From Aureispira sp. CCB-QB1 (GTDB lineage: Bacteria > Bacteroidota > Bacteroidia > Chitinophagales > Saprospiraceae), in NCBI RefSeq assembly GCF_000724545.1, contig NZ_JHBV01000016.1, positions 372,001 to 436,000 on the forward strand: a DNA stretch of 64,000 nt. The letters are read 5' to 3'. The position numbers and the translations under genes are program-made. Within the stretch, counting starts at the first letter, position 1. Each line of letters opens with the position of its first letter. The notes under the pieces are model-generated. The model ran no database searches. It was not told the origin of the DNA and worked only from the letters and a program-made list of their open reading frames with translations. Positions 43,556-52,345 of this stretch are shown piece by piece.

Positions 43556-46048
43556 ATGAGAACGTATATTCTATATGCCCTTATCTTCTCCTTTGCATTA
43601 CTAATAATGCCTTTGGATGGATATGCGCAAAAGAAAAAGAAAAACAAAAAAAATCAAGAACCAGAAAAGACAGAAAAACCTGCTGCCAAAAAAAAGGCAC
43701 CACCTAAAAAAGGAGCCCCCAAACCATATAAACAAGTTATTACCAAAAAAGCCATTACTCAAAAGGGGCTAATTACAACGCACAAAGTTGATGAAAAGTA
43801 CTACTTTGAACTTCCTATGAATTTGTTGGAAAAGGAAATTATGGTGGTTAGTCGTATTTCAGGTTATGTAAAAAACTTGAGTTTTGGAGGTGCAGGAATG
43901 AAATCTCGCCCACAACAGGTCATTCGATTCGAAAAAGTAGACGACAGAATACTAATGCGTTCGGTTTCTTATCATAGCGTTGCCAACGAAAAAGAGCCCA
44001 TCTATAAGTCTCTAAAAAACAACAATTTTGAACCTATTATCCATAGCTTTCCTGTTGCTGCTTATAACAAAGATAGTTCTGCCAATAAAATGTCAGGAGT
44101 AGTTTTTGAAGTAAATCCTTTTTTCACCACTGATATTGCTCTAATTGGAGCTTTAAATGATGGGCAACGAAAACGATTTGCCATTGGAGGTGTCGATAGT
44201 AAACGTAGCTTAATTACCAGCACAAAAAGCTTTCCTACTAATACGGAAGTAAGGCATATATTGACCTATAGGGGCAAAAAACTGCCCGATAATTTCCTGA
44301 CTCAGACACTTTCTGTCGAAATGAATCAATCTTTCATATTATTACCTGAAACATTGATGCAACCAAGATTTTATGATGGACGTGTAGGGTACTTTTCTAT
44401 TCAACAGACCAACTATAGCTCTGAAAGACAAAAAGCACAAACGCAACGTTTTATTACCAAATGGCGTTTGGAACCCAAAGATATGGCTGCTTTCAAAAGA
44501 GGCGAATTGGTAGAACCTAAGAAACAAATTGTCTATTATATAGACCCTGCTACTCCTGAAAAATGGCGTCCTTACCTAAAACAAGGGGTGAACGATTGGC
44601 AAAAAGCCTTTGAAGCAGCAGGTTTCAAAAATGCCATTATAGCCAAAGATCCTCCAACCAAAGAGGAAGATCCAGATTGGAGCCCTGAAGATGTCCGTTA
44701 TTCGGTTATTCGTTACATTACTACGGATATCCCCAATGCCCAAGGACCACACGTACATGATCCTCGTACGGGCGAGATTTTAGAATCTGATATCTTGTGG
44801 TATCATAATGTGATGAACTTATTAAGGAATTGGTATTTGATTCAAACAGCTGCAATTAATCCAGCTGCTCGTAGCGTTCAGTTTGATGATGCCGTTATGG
44901 GAGAATTGATTCGCTTTGTGGCGGCGCATGAAGTTGGACACACGTTAGGATTGCCTCACAACATGGGTTCAAGTGTTGCTTACCCTGTCGACTCGTTGCG
45001 TTCTCCAACATTTACAGCTACGCATGGAACAGCACCTTCTATTATGGATTATGCCCGTTTTAACTATATTGCGCAACCAGGAGATGGTGTCAAAAGCTTG
45101 GGGGCTAAAATTGGAGAATACGATGTTTGGTCTATCATTTATGGTTATAAGCCAATTCCTAGTGCCAATAGTGCTGAAGAGGAACGTAGTACTTTAAATG
45201 GATGGATTAAGGAAAGAGCTGACGACCCTGTTTTTCGTTTTGGCGCACAACAATGGCGTGTCGTAGATCCTTCTTCTCAAACAGAAGATTTGGGAGATGA
45301 CGCCGTTAAAGCCAGTACGCTAGGAATTGCGAACTTAAAGCGAATTTTGCCTAAACTAATCGAGTGGTCGGCAGAAGACGGCAAGGATTATAGTGACTTA
45401 CGAGAATTATATGGACAAATTTTTGGTCAACTAAACCGCTATATGGGGCACGTTTCGTCTAATATTGGTGGTGTTTACCAATATACCAAAACGCACGACC
45501 AAGAAGGAACTATCTTCTCTCACGTTCCAAAAGTAAAGCAAGAAAAGGCGATGTTGTTCTTGAATAAAGAGTTGTTTCAAACACCTAAATGGCTGATTGA
45601 TCCTGCCATCTTAGATAGAATCGAATCGACAGGCATTGTCAATCGCTTGTTAAGCATGCAAAAAAGAACACTCAATAACTTATTTGATCCCGCTCGATTG
45701 GCTCGATTAGCGGAAGCAGAAGCCACAGAAGGCAGTGACAAAGCTTACACCTTAATTGACTTGTTTATGGGGGTTAAATCTGGTATTTGGGAAGAACTCA
45801 ATAGTGGTACAGCAATTGATCTATATCGTCGTAACTTACAGCGTGCTTATATTGAGAAAATGGAGGCTTTAATGAAAGATCCTAAAGATCAATCGGATGT
45901 AAAAGCGATTTCAAGAAGTATGTTAAAGCGGTTAGAGAAAGACATTAAGAATAATATTAGCAAGCAAACTAACGCTATCTCTACTGTTCACTTAGAAGAT
46001 ATTCTAGCAAGAATCGATGCTATTTTAAACCCAATTGGCATCAAATAA
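43556..46048 (+). CDS. secreted zinc-dependent metalloprotease, DUF5117/DUF5118 type
   Basis: MRTYILYALIFSFALLIMPLDGYAQ is a signal peptide (residues 1-25), followed by a Lys/Pro-rich linker. The N-terminal region (LITTHKVDEKYYFELPMNLL; VSRISGY) fits DUF5117/5118. The protease core shows FVAAHEVGHTLGLPHNMGSS: HExxHxxxxxH with His458, Glu459, His462 and His468, a metzincin-like arrangement, and SIMDYARFNY (Met-turn candidate) downstream. The long helical C-terminal part is typical. It should act in the periplasm or outside the cell. Substrates are unknown. There is a good promoter upstream and a shared terminator downstream. Confidence 0.9.
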   Translation: MRTYILYALIFSFALLIMPLDGYAQKKKKNKKNQEPEKTEKPAAKKKAPPKKGAPKPYKQVITKKAITQKGLITTHKVDEKYYFELPMNLLEKEIMVVSRISGYVKNLSFGGAGMKSRPQQVIRFEKVDDRILMRSVSYHSVANEKEPIYKSLKNNNFEPIIHSFPVAAYNKDSSANKMSGVVFEVNPFFTTDIALIGALNDGQRKRFAIGGVDSKRSLITSTKSFPTNTEVRHILTYRGKKLPDNFLTQTLSVEMNQSFILLPETLMQPRFYDGRVGYFSIQQTNYSSERQKAQTQRFITKWRLEPKDMAAFKRGELVEPKKQIVYYIDPATPEKWRPYLKQGVNDWQKAFEAAGFKNAIIAKDPPTKEEDPDWSPEDVRYSVIRYITTDIPNAQGPHVHDPRTGEILESDILWYHNVMNLLRNWYLIQTAAINPAARSVQFDDAVMGELIRFVAAHEVGHTLGLPHNMGSSVAYPVDSLRSPTFTATHGTAPSIMDYARFNYIAQPGDGVKSLGAKIGEYDVWSIIYGYKPIPSANSAEEERSTLNGWIKERADDPVFRFGAQQWRVVDPSSQTEDLGDDAVKASTLGIANLKRILPKLIEWSAEDGKDYSDLRELYGQIFGQLNRYMGHVSSNIGGVYQYTKTHDQEGTIFSHVPKVKQEKAMLFLNKELFQTPKWLIDPAILDRIESTGIVNRLLSMQKRTLNNLFDPARLARLAEAEATEGSDKAYTLIDLFMGVKSGIWEELNSGTAIDLYRRNLQRAYIEKMEALMKDPKDQSDVKAISRSMLKRLEKDIKNNISKQTNAISTVHLEDILARIDAILNPIGIK

Positions 46049-46060
46049 TAAACCATGAAC

Positions 46061-46115
46061 TAGTAATTCGACGATTGAAGAAGCGAACCAATAACTTCAA
46101 TTCGTCGAATTACTA
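46061..46115. terminator. large bidirectional terminator hairpin
   Basis: Arms TAGTAATTCGACGATTGAAG (46061-46080) and 46095-46115 pair over 20 bases with one bulge. It lies between the convergent metalloprotease and beta-barrel genes, 12 and 7 bp from their stops. Confidence 0.85.
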
Positions 46116-46122
46116 ATCATTA

Positions 46123-47040
46123 TTACTCTTTTCCAAAAGTATATTTTATCCCTACACTAAAAGAAAAGGCATTAAAATTACTAGTCTGTGTCGGTAAATT
46201 CAATGGTTTGTCTCTATCAACATTTCCGCTAACTCGGACAATTACATCATCAGGAACATCTGGCAAAATATTAATTCCTGCCGTGGTATTAGATTCTTGT
46301 GTTAGTTCATCCTGAAAGACGATTTGTGTTACCAATACATCTGCTGTTTCCAATTCATTGGTTACTTCTCCGTTAGGTGAAACTGCTTCATCCTTTACCA
46401 CTGTTGCTTTATCAGAACGAATTCTCAAGCCAGTATACGTTGCCTGTAAATAGATCCCTAAATTATTATTTACGTTATACTGCACTCCAATACTTGATTC
46501 AAATCCAACAGAGAATTTACCATCCACATCCGTTTGTTTTGCTCTTGATCCTCCTACTCCATACTCCCAAGACTCCTCCAAAACAGTCTTTCCCCAAAAT
46601 GGCAACAAAACGCCAAACTTGGCATAAGGCTGAAACTTGCCTTCGGGAGCTTGAACAACCAAAGAAGGCGTAGCTCGCATTTGATAAGAATATCCTGTTC
46701 GGCTATATTGATTATTTTTGCTGCTTATGCTGTTATCACTACCATATTCTTGCTTAAAACCTTGGAAATAATAAATCTCCAATTCCACACCAAAGTAAGG
46801 TGTTATCATATATCCTCCCGCCACAGAAAATCGTGCCCCCTGCCCAAATGAACCAAAGACTGTTCGTTGAGCGGTCACGACATTATTAGAATCTCGTGTT
46901 AAGGCAGGTATTGCAAAAGCATCTTGCCCAACATTAAATCCAGCTCCTGCGCCTGCTCGAATATAACCTTGAGCTTGAGTAGAAACAGATGTAAACATTA
47001 GAACCAATAAAGCGGTAACAACAAAGAATAATTTTCTCAT
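46123..47040 (-). CDS. outer membrane beta-barrel protein
   Basis: MRKLFFVVTALLVLMFTSVS is a signal peptide ending near TQAQ. The mature chain alternates polar and hydrophobic residues in strand-like stretches: YIRAGAGAGFNVGQDAF, FSVAGGYMITPYFGVELEIYY, YSYQMRATPSLVVQ, NLGIYLQATYTGLRIR, and it ends FSFSVGIKYTFGKE with a penultimate aromatic strand typical of outer-membrane barrels. About eight to ten strands are likely. The function is unknown. It converges on the metalloprotease, with a common terminator. Confidence 0.8.
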   Translation of the reverse strand: MRKLFFVVTALLVLMFTSVSTQAQGYIRAGAGAGFNVGQDAFAIPALTRDSNNVVTAQRTVFGSFGQGARFSVAGGYMITPYFGVELEIYYFQGFKQEYGSDNSISSKNNQYSRTGYSYQMRATPSLVVQAPEGKFQPYAKFGVLLPFWGKTVLEESWEYGVGGSRAKQTDVDGKFSVGFESSIGVQYNVNNNLGIYLQATYTGLRIRSDKATVVKDEAVSPNGEVTNELETADVLVTQIVFQDELTQESNTTAGINILPDVPDDVIVRVSGNVDRDKPLNLPTQTSNFNAFSFSVGIKYTFGKE

Positions 47041-47340
47041 ATTAAGAATTGTTTTTTGGTTGAAAATAAATAGGTAGGCTCTATCTCTGTCTGTCTCTAA
47101 ATTCTCTTACATACGAATAAAGCCACTAGACAAAATATACAAAATGTTTCTAAAATAGAAGAAAATAGAATCTTGGGAACACAAAAAAGCTCCAACGCCC
47201 CCTTCTTATTATTATAATTTAAATACTTAAGCTATTTTGTCAGCCGATACCTCAACAAACACACCTACATTAATTAATATTTTTTTCTTAAAAAACTACT
47301 TGTATATTGGAATTCATTAGAAGGATGGTATTTTTAGCCT
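47041..47340. other. 300-bp intergenic region between beta-barrel gene and kdsD
   Basis: AT-rich, no ORF. Only the kdsD promoter-like pair (47307-47336) is supported. Confidence 0.5.
47307..47336 (+). promoter_or_regulatory. kdsD promoter, predicting a leaderless transcript
   Basis: TTG (47307-47309), 19 nt, TATTTTTA (47329-47336, one base off TAnnTTTG). The ATG at 47341 begins only 4 nt later, so transcription would start at or next to the start codon. Confidence 0.5.
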
Positions 47341-48291
47341 ATGAATGAAATAAGAAAAATAGCTGCCCAAGTTTTTCACATCGAATCCGATTCTGTCAAA
47401 AGATTAACAGCGCTGCTCAATCAAGATTTTGACAAAGCAGTTGACATACTTTTTAATTGCAAAGGACGAATTGTAGTTTGTGGAATTGGCAAATCGGGAT
47501 TGGTAGGCAAGAAAATTGCAGCAACACTAGCGAGCACTGGTTCTCCCAGTTTTTTTTTACACCCATCAGAAGCAATTCATGGAGATTTGGGTATGTTGAT
47601 GCCCCAAGATTGCTTTCTCAGTATCTCAAATTCTGGTGAGACAGATGAAATTCTACAAATTGTACCTTACGTTAAACAATTAGGGCTTCCACACATTACT
47701 TTAGTAGGAAATGTTCATTCAACGTTGGCACAAAATGCCGATGCGGTCTTAAACATTCAAGTACAGCAAGAAGCCTCTCCTATTTCTGTCGTTCCAATGG
47801 CATCGACAACAGCAACAATGGCGATGGGAGATGCCATTGCTACCGTTTTAATTCATTTGAGATCATTTGATGAGACCGACTTTGCAAAATTCCACCCTGG
47901 TGGTTCTTTAGGACACAAACTGGTTACCAAAGTGGGAACTGAAATGCATCGACACAACTTGCCAACAGCATTATTAGATACTACTGTTAAAGAGGTAATC
48001 ATGAGTATGTCTAAAGGTATTTTTGGGATGATTGTCATTTTAGATGATACTCAAAAAATTGCGGGTGTCATTACTGATGGCGACTTACGTAGGAGTTTAA
48101 ATAAATTCCCTAGTAGTTCTTTTTTTGATCTAAAAGCTAAGGAAATGATGACACCAACACCTAAAACAATTCAAGAAGACTGTCCTTTGTGGGAGGCAGA
48201 TCAATTGATGCTTGCTCATAAAATAACCGCATTACCAGTAGAAAAAGAAGGTCGATTAATTGGCATTCTTGCCAAACATCAGATCAAGTAA
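47341..48291 (+). CDS. kdsD: arabinose-5-phosphate isomerase (KpsF/GutQ family)
   Basis: The enzyme converts ribulose-5-phosphate to arabinose-5-phosphate, the first step to Kdo of lipopolysaccharide. A SIS sugar isomerase domain covers ~30-170 (GRIVVCGIGKSGLVGKKIAATLASTG; FLHPSEAIHGDLGML; SISNSGETDEIL). Two CBS domains follow (about 200-316: VIMSMSKGIFGMIVILDD, GVITDGDLRRSL, ADQLMLAHKITALPV). The 316-residue length is standard. An unknown 152-residue gene starts 18 bp downstream, so they form an operon. Confidence 0.94.
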   Translation: MNEIRKIAAQVFHIESDSVKRLTALLNQDFDKAVDILFNCKGRIVVCGIGKSGLVGKKIAATLASTGSPSFFLHPSEAIHGDLGMLMPQDCFLSISNSGETDEILQIVPYVKQLGLPHITLVGNVHSTLAQNADAVLNIQVQQEASPISVVPMASTTATMAMGDAIATVLIHLRSFDETDFAKFHPGGSLGHKLVTKVGTEMHRHNLPTALLDTTVKEVIMSMSKGIFGMIVILDDTQKIAGVITDGDLRRSLNKFPSSSFFDLKAKEMMTPTPKTIQEDCPLWEADQLMLAHKITALPVEKEGRLIGILAKHQIK

Positions 48292-48309
48292 GTAGATAAG
48301 TAGAATACT

Positions 48310-48768
48310 ATGGAATTAGAAGAATTATTACAAAAAGAAGACCCCGCTCATTGGGAAGTTGCTTTTAGAGATTATGTTCAGAGTGGAAAAGTAGCTATAG
48401 ATAATTTTTTATGGCAATGGCTTTGGGAACGTGTGGCATGGTCGGAGGAAGCTTACAGCTTGTTTTACAACAACGCACCATTAGTAAAGGCAAACATCTT
48501 TGGAATCACAGTAACTATTACAGTAGGAGACCAAAACAAAAGGCGCTTTGTCAATGTAAGTCTGTTTGAGAGCAACCCATATCATCCCGACTTTGAAGAA
48601 TTTGTCATTGTCGATGATAAAGAATGGCGCTTTTCATCCATTGGCAATCCTTATATTGATGAACCCAATTATAAATTTTGGGAGAAAGCACTCTTCTGCA
48701 AACTCGTCAATGTCGCTTTTGAAGAACGAAAGGGATTAGATTTTTTAATTGAGCGATCTAGACGCTAG
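48310..48768 (+). CDS. unknown 152-residue cytosolic protein in kdsD operon
   Basis: No signal peptide or membrane segment. The N-terminal half is helical with many tryptophans (HWEVAFRDYVQSGKVAIDNF; LWQWLWERVAWSEEAYSLF). The second half has strands (IFGITVTITVGDQNKRRFVN; FEEFVIVDDKEWRFSSIGNP). No catalytic motif is apparent and I do not recognise the family. Tight linkage to kdsD (18 bp) suggests coupled expression. Coding reality is supported by its full length, good start and operon position. Confidence 0.6.
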   Translation: MELEELLQKEDPAHWEVAFRDYVQSGKVAIDNFLWQWLWERVAWSEEAYSLFYNNAPLVKANIFGITVTITVGDQNKRRFVNVSLFESNPYHPDFEEFVIVDDKEWRFSSIGNPYIDEPNYKFWEKALFCKLVNVAFEERKGLDFLIERSRR

Positions 48769-48855
48769 AATTCTGGTAGCAACCCATAACTAATTTGCTA
48801 ATTTTTCTTTTATGAATCGCTAAAATGTTGTTATTTTTAGCCCTTTATTATTTTA

Positions 48856-49057
48856 TAGTAGTTCGTTGATTAGTTCGCTACGCTCATGAGGGCGCAAGCT
48901 TAGTTTTTTACTTTTTTACCAAAAAGATAAAAAAGCACATTTATATTAGTTTGATAATCAAATTTTTAACACAAAACGCAACAAATTTACAACTTATTGA
49001 TTATCAAACTAATAAAGTTTAGCTGCGCTGCTACTCCGTGGTTTCAACGAACTATTG
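48856..49057 (-). repeat. complete long copy of the dispersed repeat with inner hairpin
   Basis: Starts TAGTAGTTCGTTGATTAG and ends GTTTCAACGAACTATTG, so it is inverted relative to the 36061 copy. Terminal inverted repeat TAGTTCGTTGA at 48859-48869 and 49044-49054 is exact. The inner hairpin arms ATTAGTTTGATAATCAA at 48945-48961 and 48997-49013 are perfectly complementary over 17 bp. The rest of the 48769-49084 gap has no gene. Confidence 0.88.
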
Positions 49058-49084
49058 ATTTTATTGACGTTTAGTACATCATTT

Positions 49085-51193
49085 ATGTTAAATACCTCTA
49101 TCGAATATTTAAAAGGTGTTGGCTCTGCCAAAGCAGATCTACTCAAAAAAGAGTTGGGTATTTTTTCTTATATACAACTCTTACAACACTACCCTTTTCG
49201 TTATGTAGACAAAACAAAATTTCATAAAATCAAAGATGTCAAAGAGGAAGGGGACTATGTTCAAATAAAAGGAATACTTAGGCGTATTGATAGTATTGGT
49301 GATGGTCGAAAACGTCGTATGAAAGGCGTTTTCAGAGATGAAACGGGGATGCTTGAGCTAACTTGGTTTAAAGGTCTTAATTGGGTTCAAAATTTACAAA
49401 TAGGCATGGAATATATTGTCTATGGTAAGCCTAGTATTTTTAAAGGAAAGGTTAGTATTGTACACCCCGATATAGTGTTGTTTACGGAAGCCAAAAAAGC
49501 AAATCCGTCCACCTTAGAGCCGGTCTACCCGACTACAGACAAATTGCGTAACAAACGTCTTGATAGCAAAGGAATGCTAGTTATCATGAAAAACTTATTC
49601 ATGAAAATTCATCCCCAACGCCATCTTATTCCAGAATCATTGCCAGATTACTTGCTCGAAAAATTGCGATTTCCTAGTCGTTACGCAACATGGATGGGCA
49701 TTCATTTTCCTAGAGACAAAGCACAGCGAGACTTGGCTCAAAAGCGCATCAAATTTGAAGAGTTTTTCTTCCTTCAATTGCGAATGCTGCGAACCAAACA
49801 TCAAAAGAAAGTTGGTATCCGTGGCTTTATTTTTAGCAAGATAGGACATTATTTTAATACCTTTTATCAAAATAACCTAAAGTTCGAGCTTACCAATGCT
49901 CAAAAACGAGTCATTAAAGAAATTCGTGCTGATATAGCCACAGGACACCAAATGAACCGCTTGTTACAAGGGGATGTAGGAAGTGGAAAAACAATCGTAG
50001 GCTTTATGTGCTTACTCATTGCTATTGATAATGGCTTTCAAACAGCCTTAATGGCGCCTACCGAAATTTTAGCGCAGCAGCATTATCAATCCATTCTAGA
50101 AATGGCTGAAGGCTTGAATCTCAATATTGGAATTTTAACGGGTACTGTTAAAGGAAAACGTCGAAAAGCTGTTTTGGAACAACTGGAAGCAGGAGAAATT
50201 GATCTGCTGATTGGTACTCATGCTTTAATCGAAGCCCCTGTCAAATTTAAAAATTTGGGTTTTGTTATTGTTGATGAGCAGCATCGCTTTGGTGTTGTTC
50301 AACGCTCTAAAATGTGGCGTAAAAATCCAACCAATCCTCCACATATTTTGGTCATGACGGCAACTCCAATTCCTAGAACTTTAGCTATGACGGCCTATGG
50401 GGATTTGGATGTATCGGTCATTGATGAAATGCCTCCTGGTCGTAAACCTATTAACACATTCCACAAATTTGAAAGTCAACGATTGTGGACATTTGGGCAA
50501 ATGAAGCGTGAAATTGCGAAAGGGCATCAAGTATATATTGTTTATCCCTTGATCGAAGAATCTGAATATGAAGGTTTGAGCGAAGTAAAAGACTTAATGG
50601 AAGGATACGCTACCATCGAACGAGAGTTCCCTAAACCTCATTACCAAATTTCTATTGTTCATGGTCGCCAAAAACCAGCTGACAAAGAAGCTGAAATGCA
50701 ACGCTTTGCACGAGGAGAAACTCAAATTTTAATGGCAACAACCGTTATCGAAGTAGGGGTTAATGTTCCGAATGCTAGTATGATGATTATTGAAAATGCA
50801 GAGCGCTTTGGATTGGCTCAATTGCACCAATTAAGAGGGCGTGTAGGCCGTGGAGGTGGTGATGCCTATTGTATTTTAATGACAGGATTTAAATTGTCTG
50901 CTGACGGTCGTTTTAGAATGCAAACGATGGTTGAAACCACAGATGGGTTTAAGATTTCAGAAGCAGATCTCAAACTCCGAGGTCCTGGTAATATTGAAGG
51001 AACGCAACAATCAGGCGTACTCAATTTAAAACTAGCCAATATTGCGCAAGATGGTGCTATTTTAAGAGCAGCTAGAAGTATTGCACAAGAAATTTTGGAA
51101 GAAGACCCCTTATTAAAAGATCCTAAAAATGCCCCTTTGCTGCGTCAACTGAAATTATCACAAAGAAAACAAGGCTTTGGGCAAATTAGTTAA
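49085..51193 (+). CDS. recG: ATP-dependent DNA helicase RecG
   Basis: RecG remodels stalled forks and Holliday junctions. The ATG at 49085 begins MLNTSIEYLKGVGSAKADLL, the normal family start; the TTG at 49055 lies in the end of a repeat. The wedge domain spans ~60-160 (RRIDSIGDGRKRRMKGVFRD). Helicase motifs: LLQGDVGSGKT (Lys302), APTEILAQQHY, DEQHRFG (Asp397-His400), TATPIPRTLAM, and QMMQ-free C-terminal ATTVIEVGVNVPNASMMIIE with LHQLRGRVGRG. The length of 703 residues is typical. It is immediately preceded by a dispersed-repeat copy. Confidence 0.97.
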   Translation: MLNTSIEYLKGVGSAKADLLKKELGIFSYIQLLQHYPFRYVDKTKFHKIKDVKEEGDYVQIKGILRRIDSIGDGRKRRMKGVFRDETGMLELTWFKGLNWVQNLQIGMEYIVYGKPSIFKGKVSIVHPDIVLFTEAKKANPSTLEPVYPTTDKLRNKRLDSKGMLVIMKNLFMKIHPQRHLIPESLPDYLLEKLRFPSRYATWMGIHFPRDKAQRDLAQKRIKFEEFFFLQLRMLRTKHQKKVGIRGFIFSKIGHYFNTFYQNNLKFELTNAQKRVIKEIRADIATGHQMNRLLQGDVGSGKTIVGFMCLLIAIDNGFQTALMAPTEILAQQHYQSILEMAEGLNLNIGILTGTVKGKRRKAVLEQLEAGEIDLLIGTHALIEAPVKFKNLGFVIVDEQHRFGVVQRSKMWRKNPTNPPHILVMTATPIPRTLAMTAYGDLDVSVIDEMPPGRKPINTFHKFESQRLWTFGQMKREIAKGHQVYIVYPLIEESEYEGLSEVKDLMEGYATIEREFPKPHYQISIVHGRQKPADKEAEMQRFARGETQILMATTVIEVGVNVPNASMMIIENAERFGLAQLHQLRGRVGRGGGDAYCILMTGFKLSADGRFRMQTMVETTDGFKISEADLKLRGPGNIEGTQQSGVLNLKLANIAQDGAILRAARSIAQEILEEDPLLKDPKNAPLLRQLKLSQRKQGFGQIS

Positions 51194-51240
51194 GTCGTCT
51201 TTCTTGTGAGTATACAAAATTTTGGAAACAGTACTTTTTC

Positions 51241-51954
51241 TTATTCTTCTATTTCTAAATATTTTGGAAAAATTTTGGGTTGTCGTACAAATTGCAATCC
51301 TTTTTTATAAGAAAAAAGGGCTTCTTTATTTTTATCTAACATCTTATTATACAAAGAAATAGAATCAGGCGTAATTACACCATGCACTTCTACATATTTG
51401 ATAATATCTGACAAATTTCGACGGCAAGCACCTCCTGTAATTGTAAATTTATTTTGGTTATTTCTTGTAATTATAGCTGTACATCCTTCGTTATAAATCA
51501 AATCATCTACATCCAAATTTGCTAAAGGCTCTTTTTTTCTCCAATCACTAACATATCGATCTTTATTGGGTAGATCATACATTACGATTTCCATTGTCTC
51601 ACGGTCTTTTTTCTTGAAATTCCAAACCTCTTGTGAGAGCAAATCATCTGGTCGGTCTTCTTGTAGCCAACAAACATACAACCAATATTCATCTCCTCTT
51701 TTAGGCCAGATTGGGACAGAAATAATTTCTTGACTTCTATAGAGAGGAGAGCTTTCGCGTCTCGATTGTTTTTTATTAGAAAAAAGTCCCAAGTACATGT
51801 TAAAAACTTTTTCCAATCTGTTTTCCGTTTCTCTTATTTCCGTACTATTTTTTGTTCTATCTAAGTAATTATACTGTTCTTTATTACACGAGTCAAACAG
51901 TACAACACAACTTAAAATTATTGCTGATACAAAAAATGTAAAATATACTTTCAT
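51241..51954 (-). CDS. lipoprotein of unknown function
   Basis: MKVYFTFFVSAIILSCVVLF leads to lipobox DSC (Cys23), followed by NKEQYNYLDRTKN. The mature ~215 residues are mixed alpha/beta, with a tyrosine- and tryptophan-containing strand run (PIWPKRGDEYWLYVCWLQED) and a repeated Cys (GGACRRNLSDI). I do not recognise a family; it is somewhat reminiscent of a chromophore-lyase-like CpcT fold (DEYWLYVCWLQE...; PNKDRYV), but I cannot confirm that. Convergent with recG, 47 bp apart. Confidence 0.55.
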   Translation of the reverse strand: MKVYFTFFVSAIILSCVVLFDSCNKEQYNYLDRTKNSTEIRETENRLEKVFNMYLGLFSNKKQSRRESSPLYRSQEIISVPIWPKRGDEYWLYVCWLQEDRPDDLLSQEVWNFKKKDRETMEIVMYDLPNKDRYVSDWRKKEPLANLDVDDLIYNEGCTAIITRNNQNKFTITGGACRRNLSDIIKYVEVHGVITPDSISLYNKMLDKNKEALFSYKKGLQFVRQPKIFPKYLEIEE

Positions 51955-52345
51955 GAATCTTTTTTAGATAATTAGCTACTATTCATTCCAATGACTTCAC
52001 TACCCCTCTTTAAAATTCCTAACAAACTAGCTAACAACAAGTTAAACCAAACGGTTGTATTGGAATTTTTTCTATAAAATGATATATACTAAAATTTGGT
52101 AGAGGGACAAGGATAAAGATATTATTTTTTGGTAGATAATCTATGATAGTAGTCCGCTGATTTTTTAGTTTTTTACAACGAAGCAAACACCTCTACAAGC
52201 CAAGGAAGCCAATCAACACAAAAAATCTACAACTATAAAGCAGCAACATAACTAAGTATTAGTCAGATAGTAGGCATAAAATAAAAGAACGAAGTAATTA
52301 GACCAACCTAACTACTTCGCTCTATTCTTAATTCATATCAATGAA
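51955..52345. other. 391-bp intergenic region with repeat fragment and terminator
   Basis: No gene. TAGTAGTCCGCTGATTTTTT (from 52147) is one end of the dispersed repeat, similar to the start of the 34299 copy; the other end was not found. A hairpin at 52290-52319 ends the PepSY-like gene. Confidence 0.5.
52290..52319 (-). terminator. terminator of the PepSY-like gene
   Basis: CGAAGTAATTAG (52290-52301) pairs with CTAACTACTTCG (52308-52319), one mismatch, 27 bp past the stop on the minus strand, with T-rich sequence further downstream. Confidence 0.7.

Noticed and set aside
46377-46851. Plus-strand ORFs opposite the beta-barrel gene
   Set aside because: The minus-strand frame has signal peptide and barrel pattern; the plus frames are antisense shadows.
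49055-49084. TTG start of recG
   Set aside because: It is inside the end of the dispersed repeat and ten codons before the family-typical ATG.
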